Source: Thermoplasma sp. Kam2015
Lineage (GTDB): Archaea > Thermoplasmatota > Thermoplasmata > Thermoplasmatales > Thermoplasmataceae
Length of the DNA stretch: 64,000 bases
Assembly (NCBI RefSeq): GCF_003205235.1
Contig: NZ_QJSM01000021.1
Span: 1-64,000 of the forward strand
Direction of reading: 5' to 3'
Shown here: piece after piece, positions 25,889-34,976 of the stretch
Position numbering within the stretch: the stretch's first letter is position 1
Layout of the letters: every line of letters starts with the position of its first letter
The notes under the pieces: model-generated
The model's input: the letters and a program-made list of their open reading frames with translations, nothing else
What the model was told of the DNA's origin: nothing
Databases searched by the model: none
Translations under genes and position numbers: made by a program

Positions 25889-27564
25889 CAGATATGTTTA
25901 CCAAACAGATAATAGCCAGCTCGCTCTATTACGCCAGCGAGGAGATGGGCATCGCTCTTAGAAACTCTGCATATTCGCCCAACATAAAGGAGAGGATGGA
26001 TCACTCAGCCGCACTGTTTGATGAGAACGGATCACTCCTGGCTCAGGCAGAACACATACCGGTGCATCTGGGATCGCTACCATGGGGGCTGAAGAACACA
26101 CTCAAATATCTGTCAGATCATCACATAGACCTCAAGGAGGGCGATTCCGTCGTGGTGAACAACCCATATATATCTGGAACGCACCTCAACGACGTGACGG
26201 TCATCAGGCCAATATTCTACAGGGACGAGATAGTCGCATATTCTGCCAATAAGGCTCATCATTCTGATATAGGTGGAAAACTTCCAGGAAGCATAAACTT
26301 CGACGGCAGAACAATATTCGAAGAGGGAATAATACTTGATCCGGTATTTCTGATGAGAAATGATAGGTTCAACGAGGATCTCATATCAATTTTTTCATCG
26401 AATTCAAGAAATCCGTATGAACGCATCGGAGACATAAAGGCACAGGTTGCTGCAAATTACACTGGGGAGAGAAGGGTTCTGGAGATAATAGAAAGAAATG
26501 GCCTGGACGCCTTCAGGGAAGCAAGGTCATACTATCTGGAATATGCGGATCAACTGGCCAGAAGCAGAATGTCCGAGATACCGCATGGAACATATACTGC
26601 TGAGGACTATCTTGAAAAACCAGATGGAACCGATATAAGACTGAGGGTGACCATTAGAGTTTCCGGAGATCGTATAGGCGTGGATTACACTGGGACAGAT
26701 GAGCAGGTTGATGTCCCGCTGAATGCAGTGCTTGGTGTAACCATATCTGGCGTATACTATGTGTTTCGAACGCTAATGGGATCAGATATGCCTGTTAACG
26801 ATGGGACTTTCAGATTCCTCGACATCCATGTTCCTGACCGAACCGTGCTAAACCCCGTCTTCCCCGCACCCGTATCAGGCGGTAACGTTGAAACTAGCCA
26901 GAGAAATGCCGATCTAATATATCTTGCCCTGAGCAAGGCAATACCGGATCGTGTTCCTGCCGCATCTGGAGGTTCCATGAACAACATAATGATGGGTGGA
27001 TTTCATAACGGAAGATCATGGGCATTCTACGAAACCATAGGGGTCGGGCTTGGTGGAAAGCTTGGCAAAGACGGCACGGATGGAATACATGCAAACATGA
27101 CGAATACCATGAACACACCCATAGAGGAGATAGAGAGGACGATGCCTCTGATCATGAAGCGATATGAATTCAGGCAGAACAGTGCGGGCCTCGGAAAATT
27201 CAGGGGAGGGAGCGGAATAGTAAGATCATTCATGGTAAGCGATGGTGAGATCATCGTCACGGTGCTTTCAGAGAGGGAGAGACACAGACCCTGGGGGCTT
27301 CAGGGTGGCCTACCCGGTGCACCAACGGAGGTGAGGGTTTTCACCAGAGGAAGGTGGAGGAAGGGCAGCACAAAGGCCACATACTATCTAAAGCAGGGCG
27401 ATATCATAGAGATCAGAACTGCGGGTGGCGGTGGATACGGTAGACCGCATGATCGTGATAGGGAAAAGATTGAAGCGGATATCGCCTCAGGGCTGATAAC
27501 CAGAGGATACATTGAGAGAACCATAAGGTCCGTAGATCATCATAATATCTCACCGCCTGAATAA
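25885..27564 (+). CDS. hyuB: hydantoinase/oxoprolinase subunit B
   Basis: The 559-residue protein matches HyuB-type subunits in length and motifs. These are ALRNSAYSPNIKERMDHSAA near the N-terminus, VVNNPYISGTHLNDV, KAHHSDIGGKLPGSI, and the C-terminal GGGGYGRPHDRD signature. It is translationally coupled to hyuA and the two form the enzyme. Its last 25 bases overlap the convergent DUF5680 gene. Confidence 0.92.
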   Translation: MTDMFTKQIIASSLYYASEEMGIALRNSAYSPNIKERMDHSAALFDENGSLLAQAEHIPVHLGSLPWGLKNTLKYLSDHHIDLKEGDSVVVNNPYISGTHLNDVTVIRPIFYRDEIVAYSANKAHHSDIGGKLPGSINFDGRTIFEEGIILDPVFLMRNDRFNEDLISIFSSNSRNPYERIGDIKAQVAANYTGERRVLEIIERNGLDAFREARSYYLEYADQLARSRMSEIPHGTYTAEDYLEKPDGTDIRLRVTIRVSGDRIGVDYTGTDEQVDVPLNAVLGVTISGVYYVFRTLMGSDMPVNDGTFRFLDIHVPDRTVLNPVFPAPVSGGNVETSQRNADLIYLALSKAIPDRVPAASGGSMNNIMMGGFHNGRSWAFYETIGVGLGGKLGKDGTDGIHANMTNTMNTPIEEIERTMPLIMKRYEFRQNSAGLGKFRGGSGIVRSFMVSDGEIIVTVLSERERHRPWGLQGGLPGAPTEVRVFTRGRWRKGSTKATYYLKQGDIIEIRTAGGGGYGRPHDRDREKIEADIASGLITRGYIERTIRSVDHHNISPPE

Positions 27565-28046
27565 TGCAATTCGTATACGGTCTCTCCATCTATATCTATA
27601 TGCTCATACCCGATGAAATGATTTATATCGCCGGAGAAATCATTGCCATAAATATATACGCCCTGATCGCAGTACTTTGGCCCCCTGAACGGTGCCTCCC
27701 TTTGCACCAGAGACAGGCATTTTTTCAGAAAGGAATAGAGAGCGCCTACATCCTGATAATCCTCTAGTACTGCACCAGAATATACCATACCCCATACTGG
27801 CTTGCATGCATCAAACACCGTTTCAATTCCATTGAACGCCAGATCACCAAAATACACGTCTACATACTCATAATGGCCTTCAGCGTAATGCATTTCCTTG
27901 GAACCCGGTATTCTAACTGAGGTCTTTCCCTTGCCGGACGCATACGTTTCCTTCTTTGCTTTCACAACGAAATCGATGAGATCTTCTTCCCCCATACCAG
28001 TGTATACCGCCTTATGTAATAACCGTTTCAGCGAATCCAGATACAA
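27540..28046 (-). CDS. DUF5680 family protein
   Basis: The conserved core includes FVVKAKKETYASGKGK, YEYVDVYFGDLAF and CKPVWGMVYSGAV, the pattern of DUF5680 proteins, small soluble proteins of unknown function. The frame is open to 28199. That would overlap the divergent gene at 28116, so I placed the start at TTG 28046. An ATG at 27995, closer to the conserved domain, is also possible. It overlaps hyuB at the 3' end by 25 bases, convergently. Confidence 0.7.
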   Translation of the reverse strand: MYLDSLKRLLHKAVYTGMGEEDLIDFVVKAKKETYASGKGKTSVRIPGSKEMHYAEGHYEYVDVYFGDLAFNGIETVFDACKPVWGMVYSGAVLEDYQDVGALYSFLKKCLSLVQREAPFRGPKYCDQGVYIYGNDFSGDINHFIGYEHIDIDGETVYELHYSGGEIL

Positions 28047-28115
28047 TAATGAAGGGTGTATTGCCCACCACCGGGGAAATGATACATATTTATCGGATAA
28101 TAAATTTATAGTATC

Positions 28116-28460
28116 ATGGAAGTCCTTGATGACCTCTGCAGAAAGATCCTCATACACATATACAAATACGGTCCAGACAGTCCAAAATACATGGCACATA
28201 GATTGCTCGGCGCAAGTGGCTGGGCACCCACATATGATCAGGTAAAGCTGAAGGAAGCCTGCAAGAAGATGGAGAGCATGAAACTTCTGACCGTGTTCAA
28301 CGGCCCACTGAAAAGATCACCCACGTCATCTGTGAAACCGTGGATAAAGATAAAGGCAAGGGAAGTCAATTATAAGCCTGCTGGCATCTACTACGATCTC
28401 ACCAGAGAAGGCAAGAAAATAGCATCGCAACTCTACAAGGAGAACAGAGAAGAAGAATAG
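28116..28460 (+). CDS. DUF2250-like winged-helix protein
   Basis: The 114-residue protein has a winged helix. The segments LCRKILIHIYKYGPDSPKYM and KLKEACKKMESMKLLTVF followed by a C-terminal YYDLTREGKKIA wing match DUF2250-type archaeal regulators. It is transcribed away from the DUF5680 gene with overlapping 5' regions. Upstream, CTATAAATTTAT-like sequence around 28100 may serve as TATA box for one of the two. Confidence 0.7.
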   Translation: MEVLDDLCRKILIHIYKYGPDSPKYMAHRLLGASGWAPTYDQVKLKEACKKMESMKLLTVFNGPLKRSPTSSVKPWIKIKAREVNYKPAGIYYDLTREGKKIASQLYKENREEE

Positions 28461-28522
28461 CGATAGCCGAACCAGAATCCCGCCTGAAATATCATGCATC
28501 GTATATTCTCGTGATCTACTCC

Positions 28523-28690
28523 TCAGCTGAAGCTTCGGAGCTTCCTGCTTCAACGATCAAACTCGATCCCCCTACTGCCAGATCGCAGTTTCCCGTCATT
28601 GGAAACTTTCTTTCGGACCACGTCTGGAAGAAGGGTTACGGAGGTTGCGATCTCCACAGGCGTGTATTCGGATCTCATCGATCCCACTCA
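28523..28690 (-). pseudogene. TnpB C-terminal remnant with IS605 right-end hairpin
   Basis: On the minus strand the frame reads MRSEYTPVEIATSVTL and on to GSRGIEFDR before a stop at 28550, resembling the C-terminal tail of IS605-family TnpB. It is followed by a hairpin GAAGCT-TCGG-AGCTTC (28529-28544) and CTACTCCTC, the layout of the right end of such elements. The rest of tnpB is missing. Related ends occur at 194-217 and 523-545. The 28461-28847 gap holds nothing else that I can see. Confidence 0.55.
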
Positions 28691-28856
28691 AGTATCATCC
28701 ACTTGTTTATCGTGAATGATACAAAAGAATATGGTAAGACCATCTATAACTATTTCCATTGAGGGAAGTCCGTGTATCTCCTGTCCGAAGAAGGAGAATT
28801 ACTGTTCTCCCAAACTCCTAACTTTTTTATAAAATACATCGTTTATCGTGATTGAT

Positions 28857-29240
28857 ATGGAGGAATATGTGGATATTGTGAGCAGATACACGTTTGATGA
28901 AACAGTTTCCGCTTTAGACCGCATTATCCGTGATCGAAATCTGATCAGATTTGCGGTCTTTGATCACCGGATGAATGCCGAGAATATCGGCTTGCAGATG
29001 AATAACTGCATCGTCTTCGTCTTCGGCAATCCAGCCATAGGCACGATAATGATGCAAAGAGATCCGTCTCTTGGGATCGAACTGCCATCCAAAATTCTGA
29101 TATACGAGCTGGATCATAAGACCCATGTGAGATTCAGGCCTTTAAGCTGGAAATTCGATGATACTGCAGCGACGGAAGCCATGAATAAGCTGAATTCTGT
29201 TGTTGAAGCAATAGCGAGAGAATGCGCCGGTATGAAATGA
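28857..29240 (+). CDS. DUF302 family protein
   Basis: The 127-residue protein has the DUF302 pattern. RFAVFDHRMNAENIGLQMNN gives the conserved D-H and A-x-x-x-GL, VFVFGNPAIGTIMMQ follows, and ELPSKILIYEL comes last. DUF302 proteins are small alpha/beta domains of uncertain function. A strong TTTTTTATAAAATA TATA box lies about 25-30 bases before the ATG, so the transcript is nearly leaderless. A GTG at 28848 is an alternative. Confidence 0.8.
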   Translation: MEEYVDIVSRYTFDETVSALDRIIRDRNLIRFAVFDHRMNAENIGLQMNNCIVFVFGNPAIGTIMMQRDPSLGIELPSKILIYELDHKTHVRFRPLSWKFDDTAATEAMNKLNSVVEAIARECAGMK

Positions 29241-29266
29241 CACCTGGCCTGATCAGTCCCCGACGA

Positions 29267-29959
29267 TCATACCCTAGAGTAATGATGCAATGCATCGTGG
29301 CACATCATAATTTCACCGGCATACTTGAGAAATCTACCGTCAAAACTGAATTTCAGGAACTTTGATTCCACCCTGCTTGGAACGATCTCCATAAACTTTT
29401 TTGAAAAATCAGGATCGGTGGAAAAATTTGGATAGAAGCATTTCACATCGTCCCTCATTATGAGAAAGAGTATATGCGATCCATATCCTGATTTAGCCAG
29501 ACTCTCAAGAGTCTCTAAATGCTCAAGACCACGTCTGGTAGGCGCATCTGGAAACATCGCGATTCCATCTACATTCAGGGTACATCCCTTGACCTCTACA
29601 TATTCATCATCGTATCTGAAATCAATCCTCTTCCTTCCCACTTTAACCTCTGGTATTGCACCTTCTGGTAGAAAATGCCTCGCAATTTCAGAATGGATCC
29701 CGGAGTCAACAAGCACCATATTGCCCCGGTCAGAAGCAAATTCTATACGCCAGCTCATTCCAGATCCTTCTGCCTTTCTGATGAGAACCTCAGATCCAGG
29801 ATATATGAGATCCAGAAGCCTGCCCGGATCATGGAGATGCGCCATGTGAATCTCACCGTTCAAATCAATGCGTACTGCAAACCTATTTACTCTCTCAATG
29901 ACTCTGGCCCCCATAAGGTTGTCAAAGCGCCTCACTGGAAAGCCAATAGGCCTCTTCAT
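29267..29959 (-). CDS. sfsA: SfsA-family protein
   Basis: The 230-residue protein matches SfsA in length and motifs. It has RVNRFAVRIDLNGEIHMAHL with HDPGRLLDLIYPGSEV near the N-terminus (OB-like part). KRIDFRYDDEYVEVKGCTL, with nuclease-like D...E-x-K residues, follows, and then FPDAPTRRGLEHLETLESL. SfsA has a DNA-binding OB part and a PD-(D/E)XK-like C-terminal domain. Its cellular role is unclear despite the sugar-fermentation name. It is divergent from the channel gene at 30047. Confidence 0.88.
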   Translation of the reverse strand: MKRPIGFPVRRFDNLMGARVIERVNRFAVRIDLNGEIHMAHLHDPGRLLDLIYPGSEVLIRKAEGSGMSWRIEFASDRGNMVLVDSGIHSEIARHFLPEGAIPEVKVGRKRIDFRYDDEYVEVKGCTLNVDGIAMFPDAPTRRGLEHLETLESLAKSGYGSHILFLIMRDDVKCFYPNFSTDPDFSKKFMEIVPSRVESKFLKFSFDGRFLKYAGEIMMCHDALHHYSRV

Positions 29960-30046
29960 GAAAATATCTGTTTTCAGATCATCACCTTAGCGGAACGTTC
30001 TTTCAATCCGAATAAAAATATTAAGCATGCTGTCATCCGCTAATAG

Positions 30047-30904
30047 ATGGACGGTAAGAATCTCCGTGATGCCGTATTGATCGTTTTCATCATACTTGTC
30101 ATATCGATAGCGCTGTTCATAATCAAGCCGTCAGTGGATTTCCTCATAAAAACGTACATCAGCGAACTGGCGCCTTACACAGAATATGTGAACGGAGCAA
30201 TAGCAGCCATATTCGTCGGTGGAGGAGGCGTCCTTATACTCCATATCGTGAGGAAAAACATCGACAGGTACTTTTCAAAGAAGATGAACAGATCTGCACA
30301 GAACCTCATAGAGCTCATCGTGTCCTTCTTCATGTACGCTGTGATCCTAGCCATAATACTGACATCTCTGGGCATAAATCTGACAGGCGCACTTGTTGGC
30401 GGATCGGTTGGAGCCCTCATAATAGGTATAGCATTGCAGGGAATCTTTTCAAGCATCTTCTCCGGATTCGCTGTTACATCGGGCGGAGCCCTAAAGCCGG
30501 GTGATGTTGTGAACATGCAGTCATGGTTGTTCTCCGGTCCGATCACCGGCGAGGTCATGAAGATCTCCTATCTGTTCTCGGATATAAGAACGCAGAACGA
30601 CAATATAATAAAGATACCCAACTCAGCCTTCTTTGGCAACACTGTATTCGAAAACCTTGGAAAATATGATCGCTTCTCATACAGGCTTCAGGTATCGCTA
30701 CCATCGGATGTTTCCATATCGAAGATCGAGGAGAAACTCGGACTGCCTCAGGATGATACAAGATGGTATTTCACTGGATCGAACGGCAGTACGAATACGT
30801 TCACCGTAATGATGACCATGAAAGACATAACCGACATCAATGAGGCCATAGATAAGATAAACAGGGCATTCAATGATGCTTACTGGAAGGCAAAAACTGG
30901 ATGA
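30047..30904 (+). CDS. MscS-family mechanosensitive channel
   Basis: The 285-residue protein has three membrane segments (about 8-28, 46-68, 82-105). They are followed by the pore-lining helix rich in Gly and Ala (GALVGGSVGALIIGIALQGIF) and the MscS beta domain (SGGALKPGDVVNMQSW, then FSDIRTQNDNIIKIPNS). It is a small MscS-type channel that releases solutes on osmotic downshock, which matters for a wall-less cell. A TATA-like AAAATATTAAG lies about 25 bases before the ATG. Confidence 0.9.
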   Translation: MDGKNLRDAVLIVFIILVISIALFIIKPSVDFLIKTYISELAPYTEYVNGAIAAIFVGGGGVLILHIVRKNIDRYFSKKMNRSAQNLIELIVSFFMYAVILAIILTSLGINLTGALVGGSVGALIIGIALQGIFSSIFSGFAVTSGGALKPGDVVNMQSWLFSGPITGEVMKISYLFSDIRTQNDNIIKIPNSAFFGNTVFENLGKYDRFSYRLQVSLPSDVSISKIEEKLGLPQDDTRWYFTGSNGSTNTFTVMMTMKDITDINEAIDKINRAFNDAYWKAKTG

Positions 30905-30912
30905 ATATCACC

Positions 30913-31314
30913 CTACGTCCCTATCTCAGTCAGCATGTCCTTCAGGAAATTAGGAACTCTGGCGGGCTTCCCATCCTTTATAAACACATTGACGGTCTTT
31001 CCCCTGCTGTATACGTTTCCGTTCTTGTCTTCAATGCTGTAGCTGAAGTCGAAGCTTGTGTTTCCAATCCTTGATATCCATGTTCTTACGTATACCTCGT
31101 CTCCAAAGTGAACGGATCTTTCAAAGTCGATCTCAGCCCTTGCTATCACAATATTTACTGTGACTGGTTCTTCCGCCATGAAAAATTTTTTCATATAGTT
31201 GAGTCGGCCTATCTCGAAGTAAGTCAGAAACCTGGCGTTATTAACATGCCCCAGCAGATCGATATCGTCGTATCGAATCTGGATCGGAGTAACGTCCACA
31301 TATTCTGAGACCAT
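30913..31314 (-). CDS. hotdog-fold acyl-CoA thioesterase
   Basis: The 133-residue protein begins with the 4HBT-type motif IQIRYDDIDLLGHVNNARFL. The Asp and the HVNN stretch form the active site, followed by YFEIGRLNYM and the long helix and sheet of a hotdog fold. The family hydrolyses acyl-CoA thioesters; the substrate is unknown. It ends 8 bases after the convergent channel gene. Confidence 0.85.
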   Translation of the reverse strand: MVSEYVDVTPIQIRYDDIDLLGHVNNARFLTYFEIGRLNYMKKFFMAEEPVTVNIVIARAEIDFERSVHFGDEVYVRTWISRIGNTSFDFSYSIEDKNGNVYSRGKTVNVFIKDGKPARVPNFLKDMLTEIGT

Positions 31315-31344
31315 AAAGAAGCAATAACGTCTGATCTTTAATAT

Positions 31345-31638
31345 TTATTTTGAACTTTTTTCCTTTGCCTTCTGCGTTTTCTTTTCCACTGCAGGCGAAC
31401 TCTCTGATCTCTGAGAGACAGCATCGGACACAGCCTTCAGATCGTCACGTAGCTTTTCCACCTGCGCTTCTAGCATGCGTGCCATCTCATCTGGCAGATC
31501 GCTCAATTTCTTATCCATCTCAGCGTAATACTCCTTCAGGAGCGACGCGTCAGACATGGCTTCAAGCTTCTTCTGTATTTCATCTATTTTGCTGGATATT
31601 TCAGTCAGTTTATCCATTACATCCTTTTTGAATGACAC
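31345..31638 (-). CDS. coiled-coil protein
   Basis: The 97-residue protein is nearly all coiled coil (VMDKLTEISSKIDEIQKKLE, then KLRDDLKAVSDAV) with a Lys/Ser-rich tail. It has no catalytic motif. It lies downstream of the divergent MCM promoter region and upstream of the thioesterase, with a 30-base gap that suggests co-transcription. Its role is unknown. Confidence 0.7.
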   Translation of the reverse strand: MSFKKDVMDKLTEISSKIDEIQKKLEAMSDASLLKEYYAEMDKKLSDLPDEMARMLEAQVEKLRDDLKAVSDAVSQRSESSPAVEKKTQKAKEKSSK

Positions 31639-31820
31639 GATGTAAGAAACCTAGTACATATTTAAATTTTGGGATCGTGGAATTCAGCGATATGATAATG
31701 TATGACATAATAAAAATTGTTACATATTATCGTCTGTATGGCGATGAGGCGCAATGTCTGAAAATGTGTGACTCAAGGCGATCAAAACGCATAAGTATTT
31801 ATGACTCCATACGTAGTTGA

Positions 31821-33917
31821 ATGATATCATCGGAAGTTTCTGTGGACAGGGTTAAGGATCTGTGGAGGGATTTCTTCAGATCATATGGATATTCCGACGA
31901 GATAAACAGGATCCACCAGGAATATCCAGAGGTTAGGACCCTGTATGTATCGTTCAAGGATCTGGAGGACTTCAACTGGCAGTTTGCCGGATCGATACTC
32001 GTTTCGCCAGAAATATACCTGAAGGCAGGTGAGGAGGTTATACTGCAGGATTACCTGCTCGACAGGGTAACTCAGAGATTCAACATCTTCAACCTGAGGC
32101 TCAAGGATCTGGAGGAGAAGAACGTTGCATACCGCATACGCGATATCAGGAGCGCCAACATAGGGACGCTCATAAGCGTATCAGGGATAGTCAGGAAGAA
32201 CACAGAAGTCTTTCCAAAGCTCAAGAACGCCGCATTTGAATGCAGCAACTGCCATGGGCTAACGTACGTTGATCAGACCGAGAACAGGCTCAGCGAGCCT
32301 CAAATATGCGAGCACTGCGGCCTTTCAAAGGTAAAGGACAAAATATTCTTCAAGTTGAGGCCAAACCTTTCTGAATTCATAGACGTACAGAAGGTTGAGA
32401 TACAGGAGGATCCCGAGACCCTGGAAGGTGGATCACAGCCTCAGCGTATAACCATCATAACTGAGGATGATCTTGCTGGCCTGCTTTTTCCTGGAAACCG
32501 TGTCGTGGTGGATGGAATACTGAAGACTGAACAGCGCAGGCAAGGGAATATACCGCTGACAGAATTCTTCACCTATCTCTATGCCGTCAACATAAGGAAG
32601 GATGTAAAGGAGCTTGAGAGCGTGAAGATAACCGAGGAAGACAAGAAGAAGATCATTGAAATCTCGAAGAAGCCGGACATAATAAACGTAATATCAAGAT
32701 CCATAGCGCCTACGATTCACGGTCTGGACATGGTAAAGATGGCGCTTGCCCTTCAGATGTTCGGCGGCGTGCGCAAGGTTATGAAGGATGGGACCACGAT
32801 GCGTGGAGATATACATATACTCATGGTCGGAGATCCAGGTACAGCAAAATCACAGCTGCTGAAATACATGGCCGAGGTCTCACCCAGAGGCATATTCACA
32901 TTCGGGCGCGGTTCGAGTGCTGCAGGTCTGACTGCAGCTGCTGTCAGAGATGAATTTGGCGAGGGAAGATGGACGCTGGAAGCTGGCGCACTTGTTCTGG
33001 CAGATAACGGCTTCGTAGCCATCGATGAGCTTGACAAGATGGACGAACATGATACTGCGGCGATGCACGAGGCAATGGAGCAGCAAACTGTGACCATATC
33101 CAAGGCAGGGATAATGGCAACGCTCAAGGCACGTGCCTCGGTTCTGGCTGCGGCGAATCCCAAGTTCGGAAGATACGATCTCAACAGGAATCTGGCGGAA
33201 CAGATAAATTTTCCACTGCCCCTACTATCAAGGTTCGATGTGATATTCAAGATGGTAGATCAGCCGAACAAGGACAATGACAGCAGGCTGGCCGAGCACG
33301 TTCTCAAAGCGCACAGGATCGGCGAAATATACAGGAGCATAGAACACAGCGATACCGATGTGGAGATTGATGAGCGCGGGTTCGAGCCAGAAATAGATAA
33401 GGATACCCTGAGAAAGTATGTGGCATACGCAAGGAATAATATATTCCCTAGGCTCAGTGATGAGGCAATAGCAATTCTTCAGGATCAGTACGTTAAGACG
33501 AGGAGCATGACGCATGATGCGATACCCATAACAGTCAGACAGCTGGAATCAACTGTCAGGCTTGCTGAAGCTGCAGCAAGGGCAAGGCTTTCAACCATAG
33601 TCACCGTTGAGGATGCCCTGCTTGCCAAGAGGATCGTGGACTACTATCTAATGGACGTATCAATGGACAATGGAAAGATGGATATCGACATCATATATAC
33701 AGGTGCAAGCTCCAAGCAGAGGAATGATATGGAGACAGTACTGGACATCATAAAGCAGATAAAGGCAGAAAAGGGCGTGGCCGAAGTATCCGATGTGATA
33801 AACACCGCCATGAGCAGGGGCATGCAGCAGAAGAAGGCGGAGGAAGCGCTGCTCAAGCTCAAAAATGCAGGCCAGATATTCGAGAGATCCTATGGAAAGA
33901 TAGATGTGATAAGTTGA
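31821..33917 (+). CDS. mcm: replicative DNA helicase MCM
   Basis: The 698-residue protein is a complete archaeal MCM. The N-terminal domain has a C4 zinc finger (Cys141, 144, 163, 166). The AAA+ core has Walker A GDPGTAKSQ (about 336-344), Walker B LADNGFVAIDELDKM (about 393) and the arginine finger in LLSRFD (about 470). A winged helix follows at the C-terminus. It forms the hexameric 3'-5' helicase that unwinds DNA at replication forks. It appears leaderless, with AGTATTTATGA about 25 bases before the ATG. Its stop overlaps the DUF424 gene, which is usual in Thermoplasmata-like contexts only by inference. Confidence 0.97.
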   Translation: MISSEVSVDRVKDLWRDFFRSYGYSDEINRIHQEYPEVRTLYVSFKDLEDFNWQFAGSILVSPEIYLKAGEEVILQDYLLDRVTQRFNIFNLRLKDLEEKNVAYRIRDIRSANIGTLISVSGIVRKNTEVFPKLKNAAFECSNCHGLTYVDQTENRLSEPQICEHCGLSKVKDKIFFKLRPNLSEFIDVQKVEIQEDPETLEGGSQPQRITIITEDDLAGLLFPGNRVVVDGILKTEQRRQGNIPLTEFFTYLYAVNIRKDVKELESVKITEEDKKKIIEISKKPDIINVISRSIAPTIHGLDMVKMALALQMFGGVRKVMKDGTTMRGDIHILMVGDPGTAKSQLLKYMAEVSPRGIFTFGRGSSAAGLTAAAVRDEFGEGRWTLEAGALVLADNGFVAIDELDKMDEHDTAAMHEAMEQQTVTISKAGIMATLKARASVLAAANPKFGRYDLNRNLAEQINFPLPLLSRFDVIFKMVDQPNKDNDSRLAEHVLKAHRIGEIYRSIEHSDTDVEIDERGFEPEIDKDTLRKYVAYARNNIFPRLSDEAIAILQDQYVKTRSMTHDAIPITVRQLESTVRLAEAAARARLSTIVTVEDALLAKRIVDYYLMDVSMDNGKMDIDIIYTGASSKQRNDMETVLDIIKQIKAEKGVAEVSDVINTAMSRGMQQKKAEEALLKLKNAGQIFERSYGKIDVIS

Positions 33918-33925
33918 AGATCGTG

Positions 33926-34216
33926 ATGAAGATCAGCGAGGTACGCGGTGAGGTTTTACTTGCGGCGGCCGATGCTGATATCCTCGGAAAGAAATTCAGG
34001 GAGAAGAACCTGCATATAGAGATCTACCCGTCTTTCTATGGAGAGGTAAGGGTCACCGATGAGATGTTTCTATCATCACTCAATATGTGCACCATAGCTA
34101 ACCTCGTTGGCGAATACACGATTGGGTTGGCCATAGATGCCGGATTCATAGACCGAGAGAACATACTGTATATACAGAAGATCCCGTATGCACAGTATGC
34201 CAAGATATTCCAGTGA
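33926..34216 (+). CDS. DUF424 family protein
   Basis: The protein of about 96 residues shows the DUF424 pattern: ISEVRGEVLLAAADADILGK, then IEIYPSFYGE, then TIANLVGEYTIGLAIDAG and a final IPYAQYAKIF. DUF424 proteins are small conserved archaeal proteins, often next to translation or replication genes, with unproven function. The frame is open from TTG 33914; I chose ATG 33926 because the conserved domain starts there. Its stop overlaps the methyltransferase gene start. Confidence 0.82.
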   Translation: MKISEVRGEVLLAAADADILGKKFREKNLHIEIYPSFYGEVRVTDEMFLSSLNMCTIANLVGEYTIGLAIDAGFIDRENILYIQKIPYAQYAKIFQ

Positions 34217-34890
34217 TGGCGATGATGGCAAAGCATCAGGCGGTCAAGAAGATATTTGATGAAATATCAACCAAGTACGATCTTATCGATACAATAATAA
34301 GCCTGGGCCTGGATCAGCACTGGAGAAAGGTGCTCGTGAAGCATCTTGATCTCAGCAATGATCTGAGGTGCCTCGACTGTGGCGCTGGAAGCGGAAAGGT
34401 GACTGAGATGATATACTTTCAGTGCCATGGTTGTGACGTAACTGCATTGGACATAACGGACAGCATGTTCAACAGGGAGCTGAAAAAATATGTGAGATTT
34501 GTTGTATCCCCGGCAGAGAGACTGCCATTCGAGGATTCATCATTCGACAGGGTCTCATCCGCCTTCCTGACAAGAAATCTGGCTGATATAGATAGATATT
34601 TCTCAGAGGTCTACAGGGTTCTGAAGCGCGGTGGCATCTTCGTCAACATGGATATTTATAATCCAACCAGACCTGTGATATCTGAGCTCTTTGGAATCTA
34701 CTTTTATAGATTTGTTCCCTTCCTGGGAAACAGGGCGACTGGATCAAAGAATTACACATATCTTGCCAATACTGTCAGGTATTTTCACCGTCCGGAAGTC
34801 ATAACGCAGAAGCTTGTGGAAAAGGGATTTTCAGTACAGTCCATCGATCTCTTTTTCGGTGCGGTTTATCTTCATGTGGCGACTAAATGA
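34213..34890 (+). CDS. UbiE/MenG-like SAM-dependent methyltransferase
   Basis: The 225-residue protein has the UbiE layout. FDEISTKYDLIDTIISLGLD, HWRKVLVKHL, motif I CLDCGAGSGKVTEM (about 54-67), and FEDSSFDRVSSAFLTRNLAD as motif II are all present, with a C-terminal YFHRPEVITQKL region. Family members methylate the quinone ring in menaquinone synthesis, and Thermoplasma makes menaquinone-type quinones. It is coupled to the DUF424 gene by a 4-base overlap. Confidence 0.88.
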   Translation: MMAMMAKHQAVKKIFDEISTKYDLIDTIISLGLDQHWRKVLVKHLDLSNDLRCLDCGAGSGKVTEMIYFQCHGCDVTALDITDSMFNRELKKYVRFVVSPAERLPFEDSSFDRVSSAFLTRNLADIDRYFSEVYRVLKRGGIFVNMDIYNPTRPVISELFGIYFYRFVPFLGNRATGSKNYTYLANTVRYFHRPEVITQKLVEKGFSVQSIDLFFGAVYLHVATK

Positions 34891-34931
34891 GAAACGACGA
34901 TTGATCATGGACTTTAATTGATGTTCATATA

Positions 34932-34957
34932 ATATAAGCATAAATGCTTATATATTG
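34932..34957 (+). promoter_or_regulatory. trp operon promoter with operator-like inverted repeat
   Basis: ATATAAGCA (34932-34940) and TGCTTATAT (34945-34953) are perfect 9-base inverted arms around TAAA. They overlap the probable TATA box (CTTATATATT, 34948-34957) placed 20-25 bases before the first ATG at 34977. A repressor bound here would block TBP. The half-site ATAAGCA recurs upstream of the aldehyde dehydrogenase gene (about 40361-40367). Confidence 0.65.
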
Positions 34958-34976
34958 TGCATATATCACATTATTA

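Noticed and set aside
32753-33250. 165-codon minus-strand frame inside mcm
   Set aside because: It lies wholly opposite conserved MCM motifs and is a codon-bias shadow.
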